From assembly GCA_014773175.1 (NCBI GenBank), contig VXCM01001566.1, forward strand, positions 1 to 64,000: a stretch of DNA of 64,000 nt, in the 5' to 3' direction. The stretch comes from Lucifuga dentata (taxonomy: Eukaryota > Chordata > Actinopteri > Ophidiiformes > Bythitidae). Below, one piece after another: positions 24,170 through 36,117 of the stretch (within the stretch, counting starts at the first letter, position 1; every line of letters starts with the position of its first letter). A program made the position numbers and the translations under genes. Under the pieces are notes generated by a model. The model was given only the letters and a program-made list of their open reading frames with translations, did not search any database and was not told where the DNA came from.

Positions 24170-24450
24170 CTGACAGGAAGGCCTTTAGCTTAGCCCTTTA
24201 CATCCCTCTCCTGCTCTCCAGTCAGAGAAGGAGACCAAACCATGGATCACTTCCATGCTATGTGGGAGTCCCTGCTGTTTCAATGGCTGCCAGGCAGGCA
24301 GCCTCTTCCCTCTCCCATTGGAACGTTTGGCTCCATAACCATGGGAGCCCATCTGATGTAGTCCCCCATCTGACGAGCAGCTCTCTTCCCCAGGCCCAGA
24401 CGGCTGGAGGGACCAAGCAGACGAAAGAGGCCGCAGATTGTTGTAGACCA
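24170..24450. promoter_or_regulatory. Candidate conserved non-coding block
   Basis: Repeat-free GC-richer sequence. Frames are open on both strands (24148-24498 and 24185-24451) but resemble no family, and no splice context supports an exon. It could be a conserved element or chance composition. Confidence 0.2.
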
Positions 24451-25218
24451 TTTACATGTAAATACAGAGACAGGGCCTGGGTCTGGGTTCAATATTGAAG
24501 GGGTTCGCTGCACTGAGGTCCCTCTGTGTGTGCATATATGTTTGTGTGTGCATACATGCGTGTGCACGTGCATGTGTATGTGTGTGTACATGTGTGTGTG
24601 TGTGCATGTGCATGTACATGTGTGTTTTCATGTATGTGCATGGCATGATCCAGAACATCTAAATTATACAGCTGCCAAATTGCTGCAAATGTTTTAATAC
24701 AAAAGCATTCTGTGATCTCTAATTATATCTAATGGCTGCTGGATGCATTTCTCCAGAGCAAAAATAGGAGCATTTTGTCAATGACTTGGCATTTTAATAT
24801 CTACCTGCAAAAAGCAAAGAAAAGAAAGAATAATATTTATTTAAAATGTCAAGTATTCATACAAATTAGATCTATATGTGGCTACAAGGAAGTGGCATCT
24901 GAGGTCTTCTAGCACTGTGAATATGGTCCCCACTCCCCAGAGTGGACTGAAGATGCCTAAGCAACATCCCTGTTTCACTGGGGGATCAAGCTTATACCAT
25001 TAATCCTGTCCACATCCTCCCTCCCACTAGCATATGCCTCTGGTTGGTAGACAGTAAGTCAGTCAGGGCTTTCCTCTGTGTTGCTCTGGAAGCTTTCATA
25101 CCAGGAGAGAGAAGTGTTAAAACTCTACATTCTCACTTCTGACTCACTGATTTAACCACATTGAGGCAGGAGCAGCAGCAGAATACTCCTGTGGTGTAAA
25201 TCTGTTTGTGTTCCCTGT

Positions 25219-25247
25219 CCAAAAAAAAAAAAAAAAAAAAAAAAAAC
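25219..25247. repeat. Poly-A tract
   Basis: An A homopolymer of nearly 30 bases. A second short A run follows at about 25256. Confidence 0.9.
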
Positions 25248-27479
25248 GGCAAGAGAAAAAAAAAATAAAGGGTCCTGCTGAAATGCAGTTTCTGAGTCAG
25301 GGTTAGCAATGTGATAAAAGCCCACCTTGTTTGGCAATATAGTGCTATGGGAAAGGACAGAGTACCAGGGGTGAGCTGGGTTGTGCTGTGTTGGGCTGCT
25401 GTGTCTTGGTGGTTGTGGCTGGCTGGTGGACTAGCTCATGTGTGGGATGGTCTCTCCCCCCACCTCAGCTCACCCTAGCCCTCCTCTGCCAAGAGAGTAT
25501 GCCTGTTAGAGAGAGTGTGTTATCTTTGAGGCTTAATGTTGAGTCGATGCAACTCCGCCACCCTCCCTTACACCTCACTTTCCAGGGAACACATATATCC
25601 AGTCTACGCAGTCAAACTTTTAGCACCTGCTATTTTGCTGTGGGTCCCTTATGTCAATTCCTCTGGTGATTCAGAAGGATGGGCAGGGAGAAGTGGGTCA
25701 ACAAAGGTTGATGCTAAAATGGGGACAAGGGTGAGACTCAGGCCAAAGGACTACCATTCACTTCTGGTGTCGTCAGCTTCATGGTGACACTGTGAGTGAA
25801 AGCAAAAGGGTGGTTATACTGTGATGTGTCAAAATCAGTAACCTGCTTTCTTAAATCAAGGGAAAAATCTGTAGCAAACTTTCTGATGAAAGCAAATTCT
25901 TGTCTTATTTTTAGACTCATAAAAGGCCATCTTTGACAGCAAATATGTGAATTTATTCAGTTTTTTTTTTTTCAACGTCAGGTAAATACCACAAGGGTTA
26001 CACGACAGTATACAGTATATACCTGTCAGCATCTTGAGATAATTTACTTATGAGTGTGTATAAAAAAATTTAAAAAAACTTAGAAAAAAGAGACTATAGA
26101 CACTCATCTAGTTCCTGTGCTTCATACTGTGTCCCTGCTCCTTTTCTCATGGGCTCTATGTGACACTTTCTATAATGCAGTAATCCAAAAATCATGTTAT
26201 CATGCCTTGGGGAATCAAATACAGTGTTCAATCCTATTTCCTTGAATGCAGTCAGTACACCTTATTTTTCTAGGACTTATCTTAACACAGTGGATTATCA
26301 TTGCCCCTGAAAACCTCTGCATCACAAAAGTATTGGGCTTACATATCCCCAGATACATTTCTGCTATAATCTATTCCTCCCTCCATGGGCTAGACACACA
26401 AAAAAGACAGACAAACACACATATACATGTATGCTCACAGACACACGCACATGCATGCAGCAAAATGCTGACATTGAGATTATCTGTTGATATGATGTAA
26501 AGTACATCCCATCATGGTTTTATGCAATCCTGCGTATTTTAATGTAGTCTGCGAATTCTGAACATGCTGCATATATACAGAAAATTCCCATGGGTCTCAC
26601 TCACTGACTGGTTACAGATGGGGAATATTCCCATTTCATGATAATTTGCTTTGCTGAAATGACATTTGAAATAGCCAATATGACATCAAACCTGAATATA
26701 TTTTACATATTCTAATGTTCTTTGAGTATGGGTCAAAACAAAACCAAAAAAAAAAAACAAAAAAACAAAAACAGGCATGATGAAAAATCTGTGTAAAAGT
26801 TATTGGCATGCTTGAGGAAAAACAAGCTCATCTTCCCTCATCTGTGTTTAAATCACAAAGAAAATGGTGGAAACGACGTAGCAGGAAAGCAGGGAAAGAG
26901 AAAGTCATGAAAATGATGAAAGCAATATGTACCCAAATGGAAATTCATGAACGCTGTCACTTTGCTATCTTTGAAGACAGCAGCATGTCTGTAACATAAG
27001 CTTCACTTACATAAAGACTACTCCTTTGATTAAATGTTAGCAATCCCCACTCACTGGAAAATATACTGGGAGACATCTTTGATAAACTTGTGAAATAAAT
27101 TCTTTCCAATAAAAATGTTCCCAAGGATGATGATTTGCGGAGGAACATGGCGCTGGCATGGTGCACATTGCACTCAGTTCTTTTCCCAACACCCCTCCCT
27201 CCAGGGGTCTCAGTGGCGAGGATCTCTAATGAGACTTGCGTTATTAATCCTTGCAATGGGGTACATGAATTCACTCTTGAGCAAAGGCTTCAGCAGCCAC
27301 CTTGGCCCATAAAACCTGGAATGTATTCCTTTCATGTGCTCTGTTGATGATCTACTCTGACAACAATATGGTAAGACTTCTCTTCCCCTGTCGCGCGGGC
27401 CCTGGCCCGGGGCCAAAGAGGGTCATCTTAGACACACTTGGGTTTTTATGGGTGGTCAAGAAACATGCTGACAGGTCAC

Positions 27480-27980
27480 AAGTGGGAGCTCCTTTATGAG
27501 TAAGACTCAAACATCCACCTCATTTGGAATAAGTTTATTTATAGGTGCTCTGTAAATCAAATTTATTTTGTTTTCTGGCTTTCAAATGGCAACCATGGCT
27601 TTGGAGTCATTTTAGAAAACCGATGTACTTCAAACCACGGCCATTAAAGTGATAACAATGTGCTTTTACTGTTTGTTTTATCGAGATTTTCTCTCCGAGG
27701 GGATTGCAGTCATCTGTGAAACATAGCTGTAAAACAAAATGATCAGTTGTGAAATAATTCATAGAAAGGAAATTTCGTTTGACTTATATTTTCATGACAT
27801 GTTACAGAGTCAACAGAGCAGGACCCATGCAGGCCATGAATGCCATTATTTCCCTATTAATTCTTCCCTTAACGCAGTAATTTGCTGATCATGCAAAGGG
27901 CCATTAAATAAGCAGTGCTACATGGCAGGATTATACTAACGAGGTGTTGACAGCTGAGGTGTGAAATACTTGGCTTTTAA
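27480..27980. promoter_or_regulatory. Candidate eomes upstream enhancer with tandem T-box half-sites
   Basis: Unique AT-rich but motif-dense sequence. It includes TTATTTATAGG, CCATTAAA, ATGCAAAG (about 27891), TTAATTC and GCCATTAAATAAG, and ends with AGGTGTTGA (27942) and a perfect AGGTGTGAA (27956-27964), 14 bases apart on the same strand. It lies 2.8-3.3 kb upstream of the eomes start codon. The motif content suggests T-box input and possible autoregulation; this is inference. Confidence 0.4.
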
Positions 27981-28052
27981 TACAGAAACAGCTTCCTTTG
28001 AACTATAAAATTACTTTCTAGCCACAGAATGAAATAGCAGCACTATTGCTAA

Positions 28053-28054
28053 AA

Positions 28055-28088
<34 letters not shown>

Positions 28089-28090
28089 CG

Positions 28091-28134
<44 letters not shown>

Positions 28135-28175
28135 CACACTGATATGGNGTGTGTGTGTGTGAGAGAGAGAGAGCG

Positions 28176-28217
<42 letters not shown>

Positions 28218-28230
28218 CACACTGATATGG
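28053..28230. repeat. (TG)n(GA)n compound microsatellite, duplicated around N
   Basis: A TG then GA repeat ending in GGAAAAACACACTGATATGG occurs twice, on either side of an N at 28148. The identical unique tail shows that it is the same locus assembled twice. Confidence 0.85.
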
Positions 28231-28826
28231 CTGACTATGTTGAGTTCTAAATTCATACATGCATAAGGGAACAATGACAAGATCTAGAAATATGGATTAT
28301 GGGCCTGCAGGTTAAGTCAAGGAAATATTGACTGAATCCACCCTGTTTCTAAATACCCAAAGCTGGATCTTCCTCTTTGGTATCATCAGGAAGTTTTCCC
28401 TCAGGAATTCAATTTTTCTTGAAAGGCACTGGAACGCTCAGGCAATTAAAATCAAATAATTTATAACAGATTGATTATAGATTGCATAAGCCCTTCGAAT
28501 TTAGTTCTTGCTACAGATCCTTTGTTGAGAGAAGGAGCAAAATAGAACTGGTTTTGAATAAATGTTGAGGCTAGCTTGATCCACATTGTCAGATATTTGG
28601 TGTTTCTGTCTTTGTGCATTCTGGGAAGTGTCTTGATTGACAGATAGTGTGCTGTGCATGTAGCTCTGGTTCCCTGATGGCCCAATAGCCAGCTTTACTG
28701 TTCCATTTATGACACCAGCCAATCTGCCTCCAACAGAGACTCTCCCTTAGCTTTTCACAGATTTGTATCCCCATTTTCCCTAAATTCATCTCACCCCTAC
28801 TCCCCCTCCTGCTTACTTTAGGACTC

Positions 28827-28847
28827 ACACGCACACACACACACACG

Positions 28848-28889
<42 letters not shown>
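28827..28889. repeat. (CA)n microsatellite
   Basis: A CA run with CG interruptions on the left. Confidence 0.95.
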
Positions 28890-28891
<2 letters not shown>

Positions 28892-29033
28892 GCTGAGTTC
28901 ACTTCAGTTGAAGATGATGTAAAGTGAGATACAAGTGGAAAGAGTGACTGTATACGTTGGTGAGGTCAATGGCTTGGTATAAATGTAACCAACGATTGAG
29001 AACCTTATCTTCAGAGATGAATTTGCTGATCAG

Positions 29034-29047
29034 TCACTAGAGAGCGC
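29034..29047 (+). promoter_or_regulatory. CTCF-like motif
   Basis: TCACTAGAGAGCGC matches 12 of 14 positions of the CTCF core CCASNAGRKGGCRS in forward orientation. It lies 1.7 kb upstream of the eomes start codon. Confidence 0.35.
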
Positions 29048-29145
29048 TGTCCTCCTGCCACAACTGAGAAATCCCAATCCCAAATATCATCAGGACCAAA
29101 TAAATTAAATCAGGTGAAATCACGTTTGATTATTCGTTTAGTGTC

Positions 29146-29146
29146 T

Positions 29147-29187
<41 letters not shown>

Positions 29188-29188
29188 T
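29146..29188. repeat. (CT)n microsatellite
   Basis: A CT run with one TTT interruption. Confidence 0.95.
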
Positions 29189-30469
29189 CCCCGTGTGTGT
29201 CCGGGTGAAAGAAGCCACTTCCAGACATCCAGTTCCCAACTAAAATATGTTCAGTAAACATTATCATTTTCTTCATTTATTTGTACACTTATTATCCTGT
29301 TACAATTTTCTCATTTTCTAGGCAGGTATCTTTTCTTTTTCTTTTTTTCTTTTTTTTCAGTGTAAGCAGACTTGTGCAGTATGTGTACATGCTTTCTCTC
29401 CGTTAAAAGCTGTCCTCTCTTCATCACCCGTTTTTCAAATGCAAAAGAAAATAAAAAATTACTCCTTTCCCTCTGCACAGAGAAAGCCATTCAGGTGGGG
29501 ATTATAAAGGTTTAACATAGGCTATGTGTGGACATAAAATTACATTCAAATATGCCAGATCTGCTGAAGCTAAAATGAACTCATAATGCTGAATTAAAAC
29601 AACCCCCTAGATTAATTTCCTTTATAAGTGTTTATGATTGCTGCATGTCGATTCGTGCAAAAATATTAATAATGGATTTTTTTTTAAATAAAGTTTAAAT
29701 ATAATATAATTATTATATAAATGTACAATGTTTTTTCAACCAGAAATGAAGGCCTACAAACAAGCACTCTGTCACATATGAAGAGGGAAAAAAACAGGGG
29801 AATAAAAGCATAGATTTGACTCTTTTTCTTAGGAAGTGACATATAAAGACAAAATGTGTGTCTTTTTACTTTCAATTTAGGATCTTTTAATCAATCGGTA
29901 GTTTTGTGGCTGTGCCAAGACTGACCGACTGAAACGCAAAGGGGGTTAGGGTCTAATTAGGAAATAAGGCGCACATGTGATTTGTTTAACATGCTGCGAT
30001 CGTGGAGAAAATATTACTCGTGTTTGCAGTTCTCAACAGAATCTCCTGAGTGGGTGAGTGGAAGTAATCTCACAATCCGTATCTGAATATGTTTTATATA
30101 TTTTACTGTTATTTACAGGCTTGACACTGTGTGTGCGAAGCTGAAAGTTTGGGTTGAAAGTTTACGTGCGGCTGGGAAAATTTACTAATTTATTTCCTGC
30201 TTGGTCTTTCAGTTAAAGTCTGGAGGAAAAAAAACAGCTGTGTATAGAAAAAGCATAGCACTAAATTTCTGAAATAAACTGGTCGATATTATTTGCACAA
30301 GTTGTTATAAAACTAAAAAAAAACTTTGGATTTGACAGAATTAAGAACATGCCACTTATGGTGGGATCTATGCTTGTGATATCTGAGAAAAAATGAAGAT
30401 ATAGCCTACTTAAACACAAATTTTCTCTTGCTATTATTTCGAATGGACACTTTGTAATTGAATTAGAGT

Positions 30470-30764
30470 TGAGCGACCATTGGCTGTGCAGAGGGCTGCA
30501 GCCCCCGCGTGTACCTCCAAAGCTCCTCCCCTACAACGCAAACAGTCAGTTGGGTGTGTGAAGAAGTGCATAAGAACGGTGAAGATCCATGTCCAGCCCA
30601 TAGCCTGATCTGAAAACCTGTAGGTGAGGGGAAGCTTGAACCTCCTTCGTAAGGGAGGGAGGCGTACAGATAAGAAGAGAGAAGCAGGGCGCTGCTGCTG
30701 TGTCACCTCCTTGGCTGAGCTTGATTCTGGACTCAGAAACTCTATTTATTGCAACATCTAAACA
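30470..30764 (+). promoter_or_regulatory. eomesa: eomes proximal promoter and 5' UTR (approximate)
   Basis: GC content rises here relative to the AT-rich upstream sequence. An inverted CCAAT box (ATTGG, 30479-30483) is present, and no clear TATA box is seen at a useful distance. An in-frame TAA at 30759-30761, six bases before the ATG, closes the frame upstream. The transcription start cannot be placed precisely. Confidence 0.5.
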
Positions 30765-31471
30765 ATGCAGTTAGAGAACATCCTTCCCAGCGCTAGCATC
30801 AATTTACCCAAGACATTTTTCAATCTTTCCTCTTCGGACAGTACCAACAACAGCCCGAGGCCATCATCGCAGATTGAATATCAAGAGGTCGACCGGACGG
30901 AATCAGAGTCTAGCAGCGCTCCTAAGAAATATCTGAGTGGGGTGGGAAACGGGATGCTGGGTGAGGGAGAGGGGGACACTTTCACTAAATCCGGTCCCGA
31001 TGGGAGAAAGGGCTCCCCGGTGCTCGGCGAGGATGAGTTGACAAGCGGCCGGCGTTACAACATAGACGAACTTGGCTCTGATAGATACTTCATCTCGTCC
31101 CAGGCGAGTTCCGACATGGCAAACCCGTGTTCCCTCTTTCCATATGCAGGACAGACCGGGTCGGTGTACACCGGGTCCAGCAGCTCCAGGTACCCGGCCT
31201 CACTTCATTACGGATCTGTCCTGCCGCCCACAGGCTTCTCCTCCACCTCCGTGTGCACCGGTCGGAGCCAGTTTAGCAGCGGAGGGTACCAGTTTAGCCA
31301 GGGTCCAGGCTGTTTGTACCCATCCTATCCCGGAACGGGGACAGGTATCGGCTCTATGTCACTGACGGGGTCTACCTCCGGAGCCAGAGCGCAGGTCTAT
31401 CTGTGCAACCGGCCTCTATGGCTCAAATTTCACCGGCACCAGACCGAGATGATCATCACCAAACAGGGAAG
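30765..31471 (+). CDS. eomesa: eomes exon 1
   Basis: Encodes residues 1 to 235 plus two bases of codon 236: the Ser/Gly/Pro-rich N-terminal activation region and the first strand of the T-box. It ends GGA-AG before GTAAGC. Confidence 0.95.
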
Positions 31472-33047
31472 GTAAGCAGAAGTTCTGCCGTGAGTTTAAA
31501 TGCCTAACCCAAGCATATGTCAAACTTATTCAAAAGATTCGATCCGTTTTTATTTGTTTTCGATAAATTATTTCATCTTCCTTTTTTTCAACCTGACACC
31601 TTCGTTGATAACTTTTTACGCAGGAAAAAAAAAATTACGCACAGGACTGTAATCACTATTTAGACAATTGTATGCGTTTATTTGCTTTAAACTGCAAGTT
31701 TTCGTTTTAGACACATTATGAACTCAATTAATAATGATTCATAATTGAAAGCAATGTTAATGCAATTCGTAATTTATTATGAATACAATTTTGCAACATG
31801 CTGAAAGGCGACTTTCGATGTCAATCAGGAATGTTGGTATATGTTGAGACAATCAAATTGGTCTATGCAGCTTTTTTTTCTGCTTGATGATAATTATTAA
31901 TTTATCAATTATACCTGAGTTTTGGTTTGTTTTTCTAGGCGGATGTTCCCATTCCTCAGTTTCAACATCACCGGACTCAACCTCACCGCCCATTACAATG
32001 TGTTTGTAGAAGTAATTTTGGCTGATCCGAACCACTGGCGCTTTCAAGGAGGGAAGTGGGTCACCTGTGGAAAAGCAGATAATAATATGCAGGGTGAGTT
32101 ACGGAAATAATACAACTTGGAAAGCTTATTTGGCAGTTTTTCATTTTAAGTTTTGTGTTATAATTGTAAAAATAAATAAAGTAATAGTTCAGAAATTATG
32201 CAAAATTAAGCCTGGCAGTTTGAACAAAAACAAATCAATATTTATAGAAATGTTGCTTTTATTTTGTTAGAGATTTAGTCAAATATTTTTTAATTGTTTT
32301 ACAAAAATATATATTTATATATGTTTTGGCAAGCTTTTTTTCACTGCGATTTGAGCATGTTTTACAGTCATTTAGCCTCTTTAGTATAATTGTCAGGTCA
32401 TTGCAAGTGAAAATGTTGGCTAAACATGATATGCATACAAAAGCATTCTAAAATTATCATTTATATGTTAAATTTGTATTCCATAAAAAATTCTCGATTA
32501 GATTCCTTTTTAGGAACGATTTTAAAACGGTAAATAACATGTAGGCAAATGAGAAACAAGAAGTTTCTCCTTTTAAAATAAATTTGAACCCTAATAGGCT
32601 GTCCTAATGTTTTTATTTATAAATCTAAAACCTTAAGATTAACAAAACTATCAGAGATATTATCAGTCACTAAACAATATTAAAAAGCAGGATTTGTTTC
32701 TTGCAAGTTTTTTTTTTTTTAAAGGGTTGCACATATGCAGTCTCACTGTTTATCAGTTTTGTTCTATTATTGATGTTTTTTTTTTTTTGGTTTTTTTTTT
32801 ACATTTTCTATTTTAGGGAACAAAATGTATGTTCATCCTGAATCCCCAAACACTGGTGCTCACTGGATGAGGCAAGAAATCTCTTTTGGCAAACTGAAGC
32901 TGACCAACAATAAAGGAGCCAACAACAACAACACACAGGTTAGACACTGATCTCTCACATGTCAGGGTTTGAATTTTGCATTTAAAAATTAACTAAAAGC
33001 AGTTTAATATACAATTTTTAATACTGTCTCTGGTTCATTGATGATTC

Positions 33048-33078
<31 letters not shown>

Positions 33079-34558
33079 NAAAAAAAAAAAAAAACAGAAA
33101 AATATTTGGATGAAAATAGCTTTCAGGCATGCCTGTAGTGACTTCTTTAAATGATAATTATGAACAGGTATCATTTTTCATTGAAAAAAAAAGTACAGCT
33201 TTAATAAGTGTGTGTTTTAGTTTTGAAATGAAACGGCATTTAAGACGGCATCATACTTCCTCTTTGCAGATGATAGTCTTGCAGTCTCTTCATAAATACC
33301 AACCACGGCTGCACATTGTGGAGGTGACAGAAGATGGAGTGGAGGACATGAGCAACGAGGCCAGGACTCAAACTTTCACGTTCCCAGAGAACCAGTTTAT
33401 TGCAGTCACTGCTTACCAGAATACAGATGTAAGCACTTGAATTATTAGTTTTATAAATTTTCATTTAAAAATTAATTTTTCTACATAATGAGAACATTTT
33501 TTTGTATTTGTTAGAGAAATTACTTTTAGTAATGCCTCTTATTCACACATTGGATTTCTGTTGTAAGCTAGTTGTGATTTATGGATGATTTGAATATCTG
33601 TCTATTTTCAGATCACACAGCTGAAGATAGATCACAATCCATTTGCAAAAGGCTTCCGGGACAATTATGACTCGTACGTGTCTTGCCTTTCAACTAAAAT
33701 GTGGTCATCCTGTTGTTCTTGTGCGTGCAGTTTTGACTGCTGACCTTTCTTCTTGCAGCATTTCATATTTTTCTCCTCTGCTCCTTTTCTCATGTGTTGA
33801 ACAGGATGTACACAGCCCCAGAGAGTGACAGGTTGACTCCATCTCCTACAGACTCTCCTCGCTCCACCCAAATTGTACCCGGAGCCCGCTATGCCATGCA
33901 GCCATTTTTTCAGGACCAGTTTGTCAACAACTTGCCACAAAACCGCTTCTACACTGGAGAACGGGCTGTTCCCCAGACCAACAGCATTCTGTCTCCACAG
34001 AGTGAGGATGCCAGTGCTGCTGCCTCTGCCCAGCGCTGGTTCGTCCCACCAGTCCAGCAGGCAGGCTCAAACAAGCTGGACCTGTCGTATGAGAATGACT
34101 ATTCCACTAGTAGCCTGCTGTCATATGGCATCAAACCTCTGTCCCTGCAGACATCCCACGCCCTCAGCTACTACCCAGACTCTGCCTTTGCTTCCATGGC
34201 TGCAGGGTGGGGCACCAGAAGCTCTTACCAGCGCAAGATGACCACAGGCCTGCCCTGGTCCCCCCGTCCCAGCCCCCCGGCCTTTCCAGAGGACCAGCTA
34301 GGGGCTACTAAAGACAAGCTCACTGAAGAGAGCGCACCACCGGCTTCAACCTGGATCGAAACATCCCACTCACTGAAATCAGTGGACTCTAGCGATTCTG
34401 GTGTGTACCCTGTGGTCTGCAAGAGGCGCAGGATGTCCCCTGGGGCCTCAAGCACAGAGAACTCCCCAACCATCAAGTGTGAGGATTTGTCTACAGAGGA
34501 GTACAACAAAGAGAACCCAAAAGGCATGGGTTATTATGCATTCTACACAAGCCCCTAA
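30765..34558 (+). CDS. eomesa: Eomesodermin (Tbr2), T-box transcription factor, six exons
   Basis: DNA-binding activator of the Tbr1/Eomes/Tbx21 subfamily. In vertebrates it acts in mesendoderm specification, cortical intermediate progenitors and lymphocyte differentiation (family knowledge). Joined exons are 30765-31471, 31939-32093, 32817-32938, 33270-33428, 33612-33673 and 33805-34558, giving 652 codons plus stop with every junction in frame and GT-AG. The N-terminal transactivation region (residues 1-206) opens [16 protein letters not shown], typical of Eomes. The T-box spans about 207-400 ([81 protein letters not shown]). The C-terminal T-box-associated region carries [24 protein letters not shown] and the end GYYAFYTSP, which separates Eomes from Tbr1 and Tbx21. 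Start choice: upstream in-frame stop six bases away and A at -3. Assignment to eomesa rather than eomesb rests on the N-terminus and synteny and is less certain. Confidence 0.96.
31939..32093 (+). CDS. eomesa: eomes exon 2 (T-box)
   Basis: Follows TTTTCTAG and restores Arg across the junction. It encodes [20 protein letters not shown] and the [13 protein letters not shown] core, and ends before GTGAGT in phase 1. Confidence 0.96.
32817..32938 (+). CDS. eomesa: eomes exon 3 (T-box)
   Basis: Follows TATTTTAG. It encodes [20 protein letters not shown] and [18 protein letters not shown], and ends CAG before GTTAGA in phase 0. Confidence 0.95.
33270..33428 (+). CDS. eomesa: eomes exon 4 (T-box)
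   Basis: Follows CTCTTTGCAG. It encodes [19 protein letters not shown] through [11 protein letters not shown] and ends before GTAAGC. It is 53 codons, phase 0 on both sides. Confidence 0.96.
33612..33673 (+). CDS. eomesa: eomes exon 5 (T-box end)
   Basis: Follows CTATTTTCAG. It encodes [20 protein letters not shown], the end of the T-box, and stops in phase 2 before GTACGT. Confidence 0.96.
33805..34558 (+). CDS. eomesa: eomes exon 6 (C-terminal domain) and stop
   Basis: Follows GTTGAACAG. It encodes [20 protein letters not shown] and the whole C-terminal activation region of 251 codons including the TAA stop at 34556-34558. Confidence 0.96.
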
Positions 34559-34935
34559 GACTGTATTTATTGAAACTAAATATAATTATTTTCTTTGAGT
34601 GCACTCCGTTCCCTGTTAATGTCTTTTTTCTCTTTTCTCTAAAGGTGCCAAAGCTTAGTGTTCCCCCAAGCAAGCTGCACAAGGTTATTTTCCCAGGCCA
34701 GCCCCCTCACATACCTGAGCAGAAACATGCATAGTGATTGTTGTTTTTGAAAAAGCATGTCCCTTTTTTTCCATTTATTTTTACAACCTTTTTTTTTTAA
34801 CAAATGTGACTTTTTTGCGTATTTAATTCAGTTTTGTTGTACAGTATTCGTGCACTTTAGAATGTGATGTATCTTGTACAAATTGTCATCATGGAGGTGT
34901 TATTAAATGGGTAATAAAGCAGCTTTTCATAAAGC
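34559..34935 (+). other. eomesa: eomes 3' UTR
   Basis: AT- and T-rich sequence from the stop codon to just past overlapping poly(A) signals. The right boundary is estimated from the signal position. Confidence 0.7.
34902..34918 (+). terminator. eomesa: eomes polyadenylation signals
   Basis: ATTAAA at 34902-34907 and a canonical AATAAA at 34913-34918 lie about 345-360 bases after the stop codon. A further AATAAA-containing A-rich stretch near 35016 could be an alternative. Confidence 0.75.
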
Positions 34936-36085
34936 ATTGTCGAAATGTCTTTCCCCGTATGTTTTATTTATGTATTATGGCAATCCATCACTAGATCTTT
35001 GCGTTAAGCAAATGTAAATAAAAAAAAAACATACATTTTGAAATGTATGAGGCTAGTGTAGAAGCTGAAGTAATAAAATATGACAATTTTTCAAATAAAT
35101 AAGGTAGAAATGTATATATTTAAAATTCTGAATGTGTATGAGTAGAGAAACTTAGTATTATGGCCCATTTGGGAGGCCGTAAATTGGGGCCTGTAAAATC
35201 AGAGGCCTTAAGTCATTTCTTACCAGCAAAAGTATAAAATCTTGTATCCCAATGTATTTTGATTTGTGTGTGTGTGTGTGTGTGGAGGAGCAAGGAGTCT
35301 TATAGGAGTCTTATAACTCTCTCAGGAGTGTTATAACCTAATCAAAACAGTACATCACCAGTGTTGTCTGTTATTAAGACTAATTCCATGCAAGTATGTT
35401 TGGAAAGGTATTTCCACTGGCATTAATTGGAAAATCAACACTCGATAATCATCTATCAATGGAGCCATGGCTGCTAGTGACATTTTTAATATTTTGCTGC
35501 TTCTGGAAGTAGAAAAACATATTCGGAACCCATGGCACTTAGTCAAAAAAGAGCTGAGCAATCATTTTCACACAACAAAAAAGTGTTGCAAGGTAACGGC
35601 TCACATTTCAGAACAAAGTGTGATTTAAATATAAGATTTACATGTCTTACATGAAATGACTCACAACATAGACCCACTTAAGAGAAAGGAACACAAAAGC
35701 ACATAGTCCTGTTATTTCTTCTGGTGTTGCCATGGTGTTTTCACACATTTAGTAATACAACCGACTTCTCTCATACAAAGCATGTATACTTAGGAGAAGA
35801 TAAGAAAACAGACTAAAATGATAAAAAAAAATTACCCATCAGCATTCCAAGTAAGGGCAATGTACAGCTCAACACCTCTATTTATACATCCATGGCCTCT
35901 CCAAAAGTGGATTAGCGAAAAGTAGCAAAGATAAAATCCATGAAAAGAGAAGTCATAATATTCACACAGACCACTTGGCTCGTGCTCTCAGCACCTGTTT
36001 TCAGCAGTGAAAATACTTCAAATCCTCGCTCTTAAGAACCCCAATTTGAATTGATTTACATACTTGAATTCTAATTAATTCTGTT

Positions 36086-36117
36086 GTCAGACTCCTTGAC
36101 AAAGTGAGGAGTCTGAC
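36086..36117. repeat. Perfect inverted repeat, 11-bp arms
   Basis: GTCAGACTCCT, a 10-base loop, then AGGAGTCTGAC, within unique sequence rich in TAATTA-like motifs about 1.2 kb past the eomes poly(A) signal. Confidence 0.7.

Larger units (their letters stand above)
15506..30764. other. Gene desert, part proximal to eomes
   Basis: No gene is found between the MITE and the eomes start. It holds many microsatellites, a possible LTR-element edge (19647-19669), a fish interspersed-repeat-like stretch near 21660-21740 (CAGTGTCTTGCTCATGGAC resembles a motif common in fish repeats), and unique blocks at about 19440-19580, 23040-23350, 24170-24450, 27120-27980 and 29880-30760. The last includes the eomes promoter and 5' UTR. 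Confidence 0.6.

Noticed and set aside
24148..24591. Overlapping open frames on both strands as an exon
   Set aside because: No recognisable domain, no supporting splice context, and frames open on both strands by composition.
31072..31365. Second reading frame inside eomes exon 1, and minus-strand frames over eomes and slc4a7 exons
   Set aside because: They are shadows of the coding sequence with GC-rich third positions and show no family resemblance.
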